Shown: piece by piece, positions 19,984 through 32,044 of the stretch
Layout of the letters: each line of letters starts with the position of its first letter
Position numbering within the stretch: the stretch's first letter is position 1
NCBI GenBank assembly: GCA_023053685.1
Contig: JALIGW010000002.1
Span: forward strand, 43,406,720 to 43,470,719
From: Diadophis punctatus similis
Lineage: Eukaryota > Chordata > Lepidosauria > Squamata > Dipsadidae
Direction: 5' to 3'
DNA: 64,000 bases
Notes under the pieces: generated by a model
What the model saw: the letters and a program-made list of their open reading frames with translations, nothing else
Database searches by the model: none
What the model was told of the DNA's origin: nothing
Program-made: the position numbers and the translations under genes

Positions 19984-22900
19984 TAGTGAAAAAGTATTGA
20001 AATGGAAGTGATTGCCGCATGACTGTCAGTTTGGTCTGTCTAGTAAGAAAGGGAATGATTCTGCATATTAATGCAGAATCAATATGCAGTGCGTAGTCTC
20101 CCTTTCATTGGAAATATGGACCAATATGGAAAAATATGGTATGAATCAAAACCAAAACACACAAAAAGTACGGAGGGTACAACCATCGCACAGAACAAAT
20201 TCTGCCCATACCATTAAAAAAGAACTGCAGCGGAGACATTGTGAGCTCATAGAGCAGGGTATAATATGCCATCTGTTGTGTAGGTGGGTAAGTGGGTAGG
20301 GAGGCTCTCCAACTAAAAATCCTTTTAGCTCTGGGAGTTACCGGTTAACTTGGTGCCTGCAATTTTATGCACAGCTTGCAGTAGCTTCACAGAATTGTTG
20401 CTTCTGTTGAAAAAGTAATCAGAAGCTTATAATATTCTTCATATTCATTGTGTGTGAACAAAGAGTTTGTAGAAAGAAGAACAAACATTAATTAGTTTTT
20501 GGAAAACAAGCCAGCATGCTATAAAGGATGGTGCAGAAGCTCTGTATGCTGGCATATTTATACAGCGATTCCATTTTCTTTGCCAAAAGAAAATGATTAA
20601 TTTTCTTTTTTTTTGTCATTTCTTATTTATGGTCCTTCTTAGCTTTGTTACACAGTTCAAGGGTCCCTTAAATTCTTGATAAAGCCAAAGGCAGTTATTT
20701 CATTTAATAGTTTTAATGCTCAAACTAGTTTCAGCAAATCAGGTTTTATTTCTTTATTTGCAAGCTTCAAAAATGGATGGGATTAAAATAAATATGAAGA
20801 AAGAATAGCTAACAGTATTTCTTGGCATGACTACTCAGAGGACTTCCTACTGAATTCAGCGGGGCTTTCTCATAAATAAATGCATATAGAGTATTAGCCT
20901 TATTATGTTAGCCCATTGGAAGATACTTTATTGAAACCTATTCCTCTTTCAGAACCTCAGATCAGCCTAAATAGCTAAACGTGATTTCAGTCAACTGAAA
21001 CCTAAGCCAGAATTGTATCCAGTAAATTATGCATCTAACGTCATGCATTGAATACTCAATACAATAGTCATAATGTGTGGCTATCAAATTATATTCATAA
21101 GGGAAAGTACATTCTATCATACAGTACTGAATTTGCAAAGAACTGCTCTAGTCTTGAAACATCTGAAAATATTTTACCTGTGTTGATTCAGTGTAATATA
21201 GTTTTGTTACACAAAAGAATGCTGTCATGGCTAGGCATGTAAGAATATATGTTTCATGGGTTTGTTTACTTCCCATTAACAAACCCTATTACCTGTCATG
21301 GTTGGTTCCCAGTCTGACATAGGGAAATGATGCAAATAGCGAACTGCAAGTTTTCTCCATTATGAATGAAAAGAACTGCTTCTCCACTGGAAGAAATAAA
21401 AAAAACATTTTCCCTATAGTACATGGGAATGTATTGGTTCTAAATGAGAAATAATGAAGTTTCATCATACCATTCCGTGGTACCGAAATGCAGACTGTTC
21501 TAATAGCTTTGAGAATAAAACTGAAAGCTGAATTGAACATGATGGAAACAAGAGAAATAATTTACCATAGAACGAACAAAAATAATGGGAACATTCCATG
21601 CACTGTTTTTAAAGTATGAGAAAATGCTTGGATCCCAAATAACTAAAGATATGGTAAAACATTATATGCTGTCAAAAGTTGAACTGCTAGCAGTATTCGC
21701 AGCTCAATGTTCAAGATGGGTCCATTAGTTGGGTTTTGGCAAGTAACACTGGAAAAACAAAGAACATGTTTATGTACGTTTAGTTGGTAAACATTTGGAA
21801 CATATTGTTTGGGTTGGCCCTGGCCCTGGAAGTGTTTTGTCACACCATGCAAAAGCAGATGGAAAGCACTGTAGGGATTAAATATACACTTATATCAATC
21901 TCTACAGAACAACACAATCACTGATTAAAACTAGTAGTAGGAAAAGTAAGATCCTTATAATTATAATTAAACAAAAACAAATGTTTCAACGTTCAAGAAA
22001 TGCAGTGCCTTGGAAAAATATTAATGAAATGTACTAAAAGTAAAATGATAGCAGTTCAGAGGAAATTAGGAATGGTAAATTAAATCTCAGAATGAATCTC
22101 CAACCTGACTGTCTATGCCACTAATCTGAGGGCATTACTGTGCAGAGTCACAGTCTGGCACTGGGCTGTAGAACATGACAAGAAATTAAATTACATTAAA
22201 AATATTCAGTAAAGCAACCAATGTACAGTGTTTTGTTCCATCTAAAAGAAGTAGACCGTCTTCAGATGCATCCACTAACAGCTTGTATTCTATTTTCTTT
22301 AAGGAACATGACCTATTTTGGGTGCCAGGTGCATATACATCATGTGCATTAACCCTCACAGAACAAACATTTGCAGAGTTAGAAAAGGAAATTATAGTAT
22401 CATTGTTGAAAACTGTGAAGGGCGGATACTTCACAGAAGGAAAGCTGGATAATAGGAAGCACTTTAATCCTGAACGTTGCGTAAATGCCATGAAGCTAAG
22501 CCATTCCAAGAAAAGTAAAAAAACCACTTTCTGGGTTCACTGCTTTAAATCTATGAACAATTGTTCTTTGTTGATATAAATGTGTACAATCAGAATTACA
22601 GAATGCAAGAGCTGAAAAAGCTGTAGAAAGTCATTCTACATGTAAGCATACAGTATACTGTACATAAAACTTGGGAGAAATGCATCTTTTTTATCATTTT
22701 GTAGGTATAAATATTGTAGATCATCATCCCTGGATAAATAGAAATGCCAAGGAATAATGCATTCATAGTTTTAATGTATCTTCCATTGAAATTTTACCCA
22801 TATCAGTACAGCTTGCTTGATTTCTATGTAATGAATGTAATCTTTATCAAAGATGTACATCTCTTGCTACATTTCTAGGTTTGGAATATTAGAATGTAAT

Positions 22901-22985
22901 AAAAACAATATGGTTGATAAAGAACAAAAGCCGAGGGGAGTATCTTTGCTTTTTTAAAAAAAATTCTTATTACCAAACTTGTTGG
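19984..22985. other. Long stretch with no recognised gene
   Basis: Three kilobases of AT-rich sequence. A small palindrome (tgattctgcatattaatgcagaatca) lies near 20056-20081. At 20828-20905 a block resembles an old interspersed reptile repeat. Open frames around 22186-22579 are about 100 codons on both strands, but I find no motif and do not call them. Confidence 0.5.
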
Positions 22986-22990
22986 TGAAC

Positions 22991-23110
22991 AACGTGGTGG
23001 CCTAGTGGTGAAGACGCTCACCTCCCACTCAGAAGGTTGAGAGTTCAATCCTACATAGAGGCAGATGTTTCTCTCCTAGGGCATTAAGAAAAAGAATATG
23101 CTGCAAACTC
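22991..23110 (+). mobile_element. tRNA-derived SINE, short
   Basis: GTGGTGGCCTAGTGGTGAAG and gagttcaatcctacatagag have the layout of the A and B boxes of a polymerase III promoter. It is related to the SINEs at 31270-31411 and 36124-36281, but without their CR1-like tail. Confidence 0.7.
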
Positions 23111-23135
23111 CACATAGGCATCAATAAGCAATATC

Positions 23136-23365
23136 AATAGCAATAGCACTTTTCTTATATACCGCTTCATAGTGCTTTACAGCACTCTCTAAGCGGTTTT
23201 ACAGAGTTCAGCATATTGCCCCCAACAATCTGGGTCCTCATTTTACCGACCTCGGAAGGATGGAAGGCTGAGTCAACCTTGAGCCTAGTGAGATTTGAAC
23301 AGCTGAACTGTTGAACTAGCAGTCAGCCTGCAATGGCTGCATTTAACCACTGCACCACTTCAAGG
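23136..23365 (-). mobile_element. Sauria-type SINE
   Basis: Reverse complement of the SINE at 19377-19612: a tail of TAGCAATAGCACTTT type, accgcttcatagtgctttac, then the cccaacaatctgggtcctca block and a degenerate tRNA-like head ending near 23365. Confidence 0.88.
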
Positions 23366-23379
23366 GAGGCGGTTGATGT

Positions 23380-23966
23380 GATGTGCCAGTGCCTGGACGA
23401 TTGGTGCAAAATGCAGCTGCACGTGCTGTGGTGGGTGTTTCAAGGTACACCCACGTAACACCTATACTCCGCCAGCTGCATTGGCTGCCCATTGGTCTCC
23501 GGGTACAATTCAAGGTGCTGATCATCATCTTTAAAGCCCTACATGGCTTAGGACCAGGCTATCTCCGGGACCGCATTCTGCCGCATTCCTCCCTTCGACC
23601 GGTTAGGTCCCACAGAGTGGGTCTCCTCCAGGTCCCGTCAGCCAAACAGTGCCGACTGGCGGGGCCTAGGGGGAGGGCCTTCTCTGTAGGGGCCCCTGCT
23701 CTCTGGAACCAACTCCCCCCAGAGATCCGAACCATCCCCACCTTGCTGGCCTTCCGAAAAGCCATTAAGACATGGCTCTTCCTGCAGGCGGGGGTGAGTT
23801 GAGACGATTTATATCTGATGTCTCCCCCATGTATGTATGATGTGTGTATATTTATATTTTTAACTGTTTTTAAGTGCTTTTAATAATTTGTTTGGAGTTT
23901 TTGTATAAAATGTTGTACGCCGCCCTGAGTCCTGAGGGAGTAGGGCGGCATAGAAAAGCTACCAAA

Positions 23967-24049
<83 letters not shown>

Positions 24050-24055
24050 GGGCAT
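23380..24055 (+). mobile_element. L2/CR1-group LINE, 3' end with open C-terminus
   Basis: The frame 23383-23802 encodes the C-terminal part of a LINE ORF2: VQNAAARAVVG, LRQLHWLPIGLR, FKALHGLGPGYL and a final WNQLPPEIRT...FRKAIKTWLF stretch. It is followed by a 3' UTR, a hairpin-forming 'gccgccctgagtcctgagggagtagggcggc', and about 20 AAAT units. Sister copies are at 35351-35985 and 58165-58985. Severe 5' truncation is typical of LINEs. The frame is open but lacks all catalytic domains. Confidence 0.88.
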
Positions 24056-24059
24056 CCAG

Positions 24060-25156
24060 TCAGTAAAAGCTCAGCCCCATCCTGTTGCCCTGGCTCTACC
24101 CCAAAAATAGGGACTACAGGGTAATCAAAAGGGAGTGTTAAGGATTTTTTAAAATCAAACTTCTTGGCAGAGGAATTATTATATTAGTGAAATGTATCCT
24201 AAATATATCATATTCCAGTATTTTCATCAACATCCCCAAACAGTTAGCTGGCTTTAAACCTAAATAGAATGCTCCCTTTTAAGTCCCTTTGTATATGTAT
24301 TACTTCAATTGTGAATCCCAGAGTTAACTTTCATCCCTCGCCCTACACACTTTGCCATTTCTGTCCCAAAATATATGAGAATCAGAATTGGTTGAGGGCT
24401 GAAAATAGTGAAGAGAGTTGAGGTCATCAAGCAGGTCATTCCTAAAAAGGGCATTACCTGCTGAGATGAAGCAATGCAAGGTTGCAAGATCATACTTATT
24501 CCGCTGAGATACCAATGGCAGAATTACAATAGAATGCAGCATGCCAATTTCTATTTCTGAGTCCTGTGCTCATGTCCTCTTTTGGAAATGGTGTTCTTCG
24601 TGTCTGGCTGCATCCCATGAAGGGAGTCCAGAAGGTCAATGACATGTGGTGGAAAGACCAAGAATTGAATAAAGTGGAGAAGGCAATAAGCTGTCAAGAG
24701 CGGAGTTAGTATAAATAGCTTTCTCGGAAAAAAGGGAAAGATACTAAAGCCAGTATTTTATTGCTAACTTTTTTTATTTAGGTTCGTATTTTTATACTGT
24801 ATGTAGGCAGAACTTTAAAACAGCCTAAAATCCTTTCAATTAGGACTTAGAAGTCCATTGCCAAGCTAATAGGGATGCTTGCAGGAAATATCACTCTCCA
24901 TGTTAAACATGAGTCTCAATTATTTTGAAGCTGGCTGCTTCAAAGTATGCCCCTGATAGGAACTAGACCCTAAATCCCCCTTTAAACCATTATAATGTAT
25001 TCTTTCAGATTTCTGTTTTATTGACTCTTTCATGCCTATAGAAATCTGGATTGATGGGATTCATCTACATGTATAGTTTGCAAACTTCTAAAACGCCCTC
25101 CTTTTCTTGGCAATGCACTTGGACTTGTGATAAAGCAAAGAAATATTGGGGCCACA
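24060..25156. other. No recognised feature
   Basis: AT-rich sequence. Short open frames have no recognisable motif. Nothing I can name. Confidence 0.5.
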
Positions 25157-25164
25157 TTTTTGTC

Positions 25165-25774
25165 TTAGAATCATAGAATCATAAGGCTGGAAGAGACCCT
25201 GGAGGTCTTCTAGTCTATCCCAGACAAATGGTTATCCAGTCTGTCCTTGAAAACCTCCAGCAAAGGAGCACCCACAACTCTAGAAAACAACCATTGACTA
25301 ATTGTTCTCATTGCCAGGAAATTTCTCCTTAGAAATTCTAGGTTGGGTCTTTCTTTAATGAGCTTCTACCCATTGCTTCTTGTCCTGCCCTCAGGTGCTT
25401 TGGAGATTGAGTCCTCTTCTCTATGACAGCCCCTCAAGTATTGGAAGACAGCTACCAATCCTCTCTTTGATAGTCTAGACATACTTAACTGATCATTGTA
25501 TGTCTATGGAGATACTCAGTCATCCAGGTCATGGTTGTCCCATGAGGCAACCATGACCAAGAGGCAACTGGACTTTCTGGTTTTTCTTTGAAGACATTTT
25601 GTTTCTCATACACGAAGCTTCTTCAGCTTCAGGATGAGAAGCGAAACATCTTCAAAGAAAAACTAGAAAATCCAGTTGCCTCTTGAAAAAGCACCTTTGG
25701 GGTGTTCATCATATGGTTTAGCCTCCAGACCTTCAGCCTTATTATCTTTGTTGCTCTTCTCTGCACACTTTCTA
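25165..25774 (-). mobile_element. CR1 3' region, interrupted by a hairpin repeat
   Basis: 'agaatcatagaatcataagg' is the reverse of the CR1 3' end repeat. After it come blocks typical of amniote CR1 (gaaatttctccttagaaattctagg, in two parts here, and gcttcttgtcctgccctcagg). The match stops near 25500, and resumes at 25712-25770 with gtttagcctccagaccttc and ttgttgctcttctctgcaca, so the hairpin between is an insertion. Confidence 0.85.
25520..25690. repeat. Foldback repeat inside CR1
   Basis: 'Caactggactttctggtttt' at the left pairs with 'aaaactagaaaatccagttg' at the right. The centre is agcttcttcagcttcagg. A smaller palindrome ggtcatggttg / caaccatgacc lies at its left edge (about 25527-25558). 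Probably a MITE; no target duplication established. Confidence 0.78.
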
Positions 25775-25909
25775 CCATGTTTCCCCCCAAATAAGACATC
25801 CCCTGATAATAAGCCCAATCAGGCTTTTGAGTGCATGGCAATAAGGCCAAGTGCTTATTTCAGGGTTAAAAAATATATAAGACAGGGTCTTATTTTCAGG
25901 AAAACACGG
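25775..25909. mobile_element. Mariner/Tc1-like palindromic MITE
   Basis: Sister of 19101-19238: 'ccatgtttccccccaaataag' in parts at the left and 'gtcttattttcaggaaaaca' at the right, 135 bp, flanked by TA at 25773-25774 and 25910-25911. It inserted at the edge of the CR1 fragment. Confidence 0.85.
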
Positions 25910-26477
25910 TAGTTTTTCAGCAGGAAATGGCTTGTATCTATTAGAAATGTAAAGCAAAAGTTGAGGTTGCAATTATATTTATATTATACTACACAAAAAA
26001 CATTTAGAAGTCAATTTCCTTTTTCTTTTGCATTCTTTTCCTCTTTCTGATCTTTATTGCCATTTGTACAATAAAGTCTAATAAAACCTTTTTCAAAATT
26101 GCTAATACACTGAGCAATTTTATGACATATTTTAATAAGTGTTCATGTGTTTCTTTCTAGGTCAGTAAAACCCCAGTGAGTAGAATTTTAACCCCATCTG
26201 CAATTTCCTAACACACATACACTCTGTCAGTCTCCCCAGAATTGTCATAGGAAGGCTGAGAAGGGCAAGGATTGGAAACTAAATCCTGTTCCCCTTCTCA
26301 GTTGGTACTCTGGTTGAAATCCCCTCTCCCCCTCCCACATGGAAATTAGCTGCTCTCCCCAGTATGAGACACTTTTTAAAAATTTGAATTGCTTGAATGA
26401 TGGCAATGATGCCATGAGAGTAAACATTGACTGGAGGTCATGTATGGCCAATTCTGAATTAAAAGAAGACTGCTCAG

Positions 26478-26665
26478 CAATGGTCCCTCTAACGTTAGAA
26501 AACAGTGTGTGGCAATTGGAAACTGCTACGCACCATTCTCAAGTCATGTGCGCGGGCGCGCAGCCACTCAGCCTCTGATATTAGAAAACGGCGTCTGGCA
26601 GTTGGAAACTGCCGTGCGCCGTTCTCTCGTTACATGTACGGCCGCGCAGCTTAGAGGGAACATTG
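26478..26665. mobile_element. Short non-autonomous hAT
   Basis: Ends CAATGGTCCCTCTAA and AGAGGGAACATTG with perfect 8-bp duplications CTGCTCAG (26470-26477 and 26666-26673). The 188-bp interior has two related halves around 'ttagaaaacggcgtctggca'. Confidence 0.92.
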
Positions 26666-26679
26666 CTGCTCAGTTGTTC

Positions 26680-27786
26680 TTAAGTCATCAGATGTCTGGT
26701 GCATGTTACTATCTTGTTTTTCAAGAATATGTGATTAAAATATATCTCTAAATGGTTTTATGTGTCTTCTGCTGTGGGTCTGTGTGTATGTAACCATTTG
26801 AGTATATTTTAATATAAAATACAATTTGGAAGAAATCATGTAATAGAAACTATAGCTAAAGTTTGAGATTTTAAAAGGTTCTTCTTCCTTTATCTAGCAA
26901 TCATGAAAGCAATCTGATAATTGATCCCATCTGCTTATAAAGAAGCTTGACAAGAATGATACCAATTATGACTAATCATGTCAAAAAGCTAACTGGAGGG
27001 AAGAAAGAACTCAAATGAATATGGGAAGTGATTAGATTTTATAACAAGACTGTAATAGTTGTAAAGACTATAACAATGACTACAATATGGCAATTTTGGG
27101 AGAGGCTGGCGATAAAGAGATTATGTGCTCAGTGTTCAGCTGTGATAGCTATAATTCCCCGCCATGGAGAGCTCTGAGACCAATTAATAGTCTCTGGCCC
27201 AGCCAAAGTTCCTACAGCAAATGCAGAGAAAGGCTGAATGTTGATCGCATACATTGTTTGACTATGCAGGAAAAAAATAGGAGAGAGGTCAGACAAACAT
27301 GTGTACATGTATTGTAGTTGATATCCTTGGTCTAGGAAAATAGTAGGGATGTCTATGGTTTTCATAGAGAAAGAATTTCTCATGTTGGGTGCATAAAAAG
27401 CTGAAATGTGTCAAAGATCTTGCAAAGAAATAGAGCTGCCATTAAGACTTTTTGAGAAAGTTAAGATTTTAACAGTTTGGGTTGCTGAAGAATTGCCTAT
27501 TCCACAGCAGACGGAAGACCACTGATGAATTCTGGAGTGATGGAAAAATACCAGAGATGAAGAATCACGTCTATCCTTCCTCTAGGGAGGAAGAAGATCA
27601 AAGCAAGACTCAAGAAAAATCTGCTAACTATGAGAGATTCCCAGATAAGGATAATGTCCTGTCCCAGGCATGACACACATACACACACAGATCCACAAAG
27701 GAGTATATTTCAAAGGCTTTACTTGATTCGAATCATTACAGTAGCATGTAGATTCCAAATCCTTTGAAAATTTACAAGCAAGGTCC
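26680..27786. other. No recognised feature
   Basis: AT-rich sequence. Open frames near 27087-27317 and 27482-27673 have no recognisable motif. Nothing I can name. Confidence 0.5.
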
Positions 27787-27874
27787 CAGTAAGCCAGGGA
27801 TGTGAAACTGGTGGCCTATGGGCTGAATGCAGGCCACGCCCACCCTGGCTCTGCAAAGGCAAAAAAGTCACAAT

Positions 27875-28757
27875 CGGGCGGGTTCCTAATTTTTTTACTA
27901 CTGCTCTGTGGGCATGGCTTATTTTGTGGGTGTGGTTGTCAGCCATGTGACCGGGTGGGCGTGGGCCTCGGGAGCTTGGCAGCAGCCGGAGAAGTGGGGG
28001 TCATTGCCCACCCGCAACGCAGCCCCCCGCAGCGGGAGCAGCAAGACCGCGGCAGCGGTTCTTCTAGGAGGCTCCATCTGCCCTGAATGCTTCTCCTCAT
28101 TTGATGATCCTAGGCTCCTGCCGCCCATTTCCCTCCCCTCAGCAGCTCGAGAAGCCTCAAACGTGCAAAAATGCCTGGGATCATCACTGCGCATTCGTGG
28201 CTTCTCAGACTGCTGAAGGGAGGGGAACTGAGATAGGTCCTGCCGCCCATTCCCCCTCCCCTCAGCAGCTCGAGAAGCCTCGAACGTGCAAAAATGCCTA
28301 GGAGTATCACCGCGCGTTCATGGCTTCTCAGACTGCTGAAGGGAGGGGAATGGAGATAGCTCCTGCCACCCATTCCCCCTCCCCTCAGCAGCTCAAGAAG
28401 CCTCGAACGTGCAAAAATGCCTAGGATCATCACCGCGCATTCGTGGCTTCTCGGACTGCTGAAAGGAGGGGAATGGAGATAGCTCCTGCTGCCCGTTCTT
28501 TCAGCGTCTCACGCGCTCCCTCAGTCATCCTCCCCTGCTTGGACTCACTGTGGGGTAGGAAGGCAGCACATGCGCAGTGCCGGAAGCTCGGCTTCTGGGC
28601 ATGCGCAGAATAATTTTTTTTAAACAAATTTAAAAAATTTTTTTTAAAAAATGGTGGCGCCCAGGCACCGGCAACTGACCGCACCGGTACTGTGATGTCA
28701 CCAGCGGGCCGCTACCGGTGCTATAGAGTGGACCGCACCGGTAGGAACCCACCACTG
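27875..28757. mobile_element. Non-autonomous hAT, inner member of a nest
   Basis: Ends CGGGCGGGTTCCTA (degraded) and TAGGAACCCACCACTG. Flanks GTCACAAT (27867-27874) and GTCACGAT (28758-28765) match at 7 of 8. The 883-bp interior contains a 123-bp tandem repeat. Related ends occur at 35067, 33519 and 50407. The open frames are translations of the repeats. Confidence 0.85.
28110..28490. repeat. 123-bp tandem repeat, about three copies
   Basis: The block acgtgcaaaaatgcct recurs at 28161, 28284 and 28407, exactly 123 bp apart. It is accompanied by cccctcagcagctcgagaag and ggcttctcagactgctgaag. The repeats lie inside the inner hAT at 27875-28757. Confidence 0.92.
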
Positions 28758-29159
28758 GTCACGATACATCACATGACACGATCAAGTTTGACACCCATGC
28801 AGTAAGCCAACAGTTCCAAGAAGCAGGGAGAAGCATCATTAGTCTAGCAATTGTAGAGTCATTGCGTATCATCAGCTAATCCAGGTTCAAAATCACTGAG
28901 TTTTCACAGGCAGATTTTTCAGGGCACAAAGAAACAGAATATCCAGCAAGCAGACTAGTTGTTCCTAACAAGGTAATCTGAAGTAACGTCCTGATCCTTC
29001 AACTCTTCAGAGTGAGAGCTGGCTATGACAGATAATTAATACACTTGGTCAAATTCTTAAGATGGGAATTTGTCTGTAGCCACACCTGTGCTGTGTTATA
29101 AAATAAGCAAATTGACATGGTAGTAAAACATTAATTTTGTAGAGAGAGAGACTTTAAGC

Positions 29160-29288
29160 CAGGGGTGGCCAAACTATGATTCTTTGAGGACCTGTGGACT
29201 TCAACTCCCAGAATTCCTGAAGAATTCCTGAAGAATTCTGGGAGTTGAAGTCCACAGGTCCTCAAAGAACCATAGTTTGGCCACCCCG
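29160..29288. mobile_element. Palindromic hAT MITE with perfect TSD
   Basis: CAGGGGTGGCCAAACTATG at the left and its complement at the right enclose the ggacttcaactcccagaatt core. Perfect 8-bp duplications CTTTAAGC lie at 29152-29159 and 29289-29296. This copy fixes the family of 4758-4903 and 13868-13982 as hAT. Confidence 0.93.
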
Positions 29289-29299
29289 CTTTAAGCTAA

Positions 29300-30650
29300 G
29301 GAAGGAAATCAATCTATAAATCAAGTTGGGTCATTCCAACCTCTATTTTGAAGTCTTGGTTGGCTGGAAGGGAAATGTACTAATTTGCTTAAGTTACTTA
29401 TTTGAATTGCACTCTGCTGTCATGAATAATAACAATTTCATATGAAGGGCTTTGTTTGCTAGAGTTTGTGTGGTTGGCTTATGAAGATTTGGCTGCTGGA
29501 CATGTTACAGCTACAGATGGGAGCTGAGCACTGGGTGGCAACCAATGGTGAATAAGCAGCCCTAAAAAGGGCACAGCAGGTCCTTCCATCAAAAGTACTA
29601 CCCCTCCCTGAGCAGAAAAAGCCACAACACAAGGCATTTGGGAAGTCAAGCTACGATGAATTATCACCAAATGGAGAATAGATTAGTATCCACTTATAAA
29701 CATCTAGCTAGGCTGCGGAAAACAAAAGTAGATGGAGAAAAGGATATATGTGCTTTGAAACACCCTCAAAAAGTGTTGTGTACTATGTTTTTCATTAAAT
29801 CCTTCAACAGACAGTGAAAAATAGGCATCAGAGGTGACAAATAAACTTGCAGAACCCCAACCAAATCCATGCTTGGGTTGTGCAATATTAAAAAATATCT
29901 GATCACGTTGCTTTTGAAGATTTTGTATATATATATTATTTTACATAAGTTGGCTTTCTTCCCAAGTCCTTTTTCAAGATATTTATTGTTGCTTCTTGTA
30001 TTCCCTTATAACAGCTTTCTCTGCTATACTCCAGATATATTAGACTTCTATTTCAATGAGCCAGCAGGAATGATACTTTAGGGAGTCACTAACGGGTACA
30101 TTTTTGTCTGGAAGCAAAGGACCCTCAATATGATTTCAAGGCATTATGTGAAAAATGTTCATGTTTTCCTATGCTGTACTTCCAATATATGAAATTTATC
30201 AACAAATGAAGGAATTCTGCATAGCAGGGCACTAAGAAAATTATGATACAGGCTTGTTCTGAAGTGTTGCTGTAGATTTTTTGTTAAGGGTCGAACTGAT
30301 TTGTTTAACAGTAAGTAAAACAGAACTTCCAAGCCACTTGGTCAAATTTTTTTTGGGATGCATTCATCTATAACTGCGGGTTATGCAGCCACCCCAAATT
30401 AAATAAAATAATTAGAAGCCAGTGCAACATTATTTGGTCACATGGTCAGTCCAGGAACTCTGTAAGAAGGGTTCAAACAATATATGTATCTAACTTTATA
30501 TTTAAATTTACATGTATTTATATTCTTACAAATTACAATTCTTACAAATTGATATACTGTATGTAGGTAAATTATTAGCAACTGCTCCTTATCTAAGTAA
30601 CAAATGGGCTAGCCGTTGTTAGAAGTGCCGATTTTAAAGAGATATGGAGT
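29300..30650. other. No recognised feature
   Basis: AT-rich sequence. The open frame near 29869-30081 is low-complexity hydrophobic translation of T-rich DNA. Nothing I can name. Confidence 0.5.
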
Positions 30651-30653
30651 ATA

Positions 30654-31035
30654 CAGGTAGTCCTCCACTTACCATAGTTCATTTAGTGACTGTTTAAAGT
30701 TACAATGGCACTGAAAAAAGTGACTTATGACTGTTTTTCACACTGACGGTTTTTGTATCATCCCCATGGTCACATGATCAAAGTTCAGATGCTTGGCAAC
30801 TGACTCATATTTATGATGGCTACACTGCCTTGGGGTCATGTGATCACCTTCTGCAAACTTCTGACAAGCACAATTCATGGGGAAACCAGATTCACTTAAC
30901 AACCGTGTTACTAACATAACAAATGCAATGATTCACTTAACAACTGTGGCAAGAAAGGTCATAAAATTCATTTAACAATTGTTTCACTTAGCAACAAATT
31001 TTTTTGGCTCAGTTGTGGTTGTAAATCGAGGACTG
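30654..31035. mobile_element. Pogo/Tigger-like MITE
   Basis: Begins CAGGTAGTCCTCCACTTACC after TA and ends with gtaaatcgaggactg before TA. The interior is an extended imperfect inverted repeat (gtgacttatgactg, gatcatgtgacc-like, cttaacaaccgtgttac). Sister copies are at 19718-19981 and, more degraded, 59974-60248. Confidence 0.85.
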
Positions 31036-31269
31036 TATCAGGCAGTGGCACACACAAACATAACCAAGATACATCTTGGCAACATTTACCAGAGAGAGTA
31101 AAAATCTGCAAGAGGGTAGGTGTGGTGCCACAATCCAAGTCTCATCCCTTTTGTAATTGCATGTGTATGGAAGATAAAAGCTGAGAAAGTAGGAGTAAGC
31201 TGAGAAAGGAAAGTAGCAGTAAAAGGGAAGAAAGTTAAGCTATAAAAAGTCTGAGAGGAGAGAAAATGG

Positions 31270-31411
31270 ATTAACAGAGTTGGAAGGGACCTTGCAGGTC
31301 ATCTAGTCCAACCCCCTGCCCAAGCAGGAGACCCTACATCTGCCTCTACCTAGGATCGAACTCACAACCTCCTGATTGTGAGGCAAGAGCTCCACCTCTA
31401 GGCCACAGCAA
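31270..31411 (-). mobile_element. tRNA-derived SINE with CR1-like tail
   Basis: Read on the minus strand: GTGGCCTAGAGGTGGAGCTC (A-box region), ttgtgagttcgatcctagg (B box), then ggcagatgtagggtctcctg and a 3' tail 'ggttggactagatgacctgc'. That tail resembles the CR1 3' end. A sister copy is at 36124-36281. Confidence 0.88.
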
Positions 31412-31493
31412 CTGAAGGAAGGGAAGGGGAAGGGGAAGGGAAAGGGAAAAAGGAAAGGGAAGGGAAGGGAAAGGAAAGGGGAATGGGAAGGGA
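31412..31493. repeat. GGGAAA-rich purine tract
   Basis: Imperfect gggaagg/ggaaagg repeats separate the SINE from the mariner relic. Confidence 0.9.
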
Positions 31494-31791
31494 AAGCCCC
31501 ATGAAAGAGGGTTTGAGAGGCAAACATTATTCCAGTGACGAGGAAATGAAAACTGCAGTGAAGAAGTGGCTCAAAGAACAGTCAACAAAATTTTACGAGG
31601 CAGGGATACATGCTCTCATTCAAAGGTGGAACATTGCTATTGAGAGAAACGGTGACTATGCTGAGAAGTAGGGATGTGATCCACAGAGGACCAGCTTCAT
31701 TTTGATGTATGCTACATGTTCCTGTGTTGGTAATTATACCTGTCCTAAAGAAAATGGCATTACTTTTTGACTCACCCTTGTATCTTGTCTT
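31494..31791 (+). pseudogene. Mariner transposase C-terminal relic with 3' TIR
   Basis: The open frame 31494-31671 encodes about 59 residues of the mariner transposase C-terminus, with SDEEMKTAVKKWL, QSTKFYEAGI and RWNIAIERNGDYAEK-stop. It is followed by about 100 bp of non-coding sequence and 'attactttttgactcaccct', the mariner-type terminal repeat, ending near 31791. The N-terminal domain and the catalytic D,D34D region are missing, cut off at the purine tract. A CR1-L3 tail abuts directly downstream. Confidence 0.85.
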
Positions 31792-31965
31792 TTTATGTAC
31801 ACTGAGAGCATATGCACCAAAGACAAATTTCTTGTGTGTCAAATCACACTTGGCCAATAAAGAATTCTATTCTATTCTATTCTATTCTATTCTATTCTAT
31901 TCTATTCTATTCTATTCTATTCTATTCTATTCTATTCTATTCTATTCTATTCTATTCTACTGGGT
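31790..31965 (+). mobile_element. CR1-L3 LINE 3' tail with (ATTCT)n
   Basis: The block gcatatgcaccaaagacaaa, then cttgtgtgtcaaatcacact and tggccaataaagaattctat, runs into about 20 ATTCT units (31863-31960). Reverse complements of the same blocks occur at 45627 and 105. Confidence 0.92.
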
Positions 31966-32044
31966 CTGAGAATGGTCTGACATGCTGGAGGAGGGTATGT
32001 ATGTATGTGCTTATTTGTGGTGTTTATGTGTTTCTATGTTGCTC

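Larger units (their letters stand above)
27795..28799. mobile_element. Non-autonomous hAT, outer member of a nest
   Basis: Ends CAGGGATGTGAAACT and ATCAAGTTTGACACCCATG with perfect 8-bp duplications CAGTAAGC (27787-27794 and 28800-28807). Its ends match the family at 16631-16946. Without the inner hAT it is only about 110 bp. Confidence 0.92.

Noticed and set aside
22186..22579. Facing open frames of about 98 and 113 codons
   Set aside because: No motif recognised, both strands open, and the plus frame starts at a non-ATG codon. Probably chance.
27802..28684. Several 80-107 codon frames on both strands
   Set aside because: They follow the 123-bp tandem repeat inside a nested hAT.
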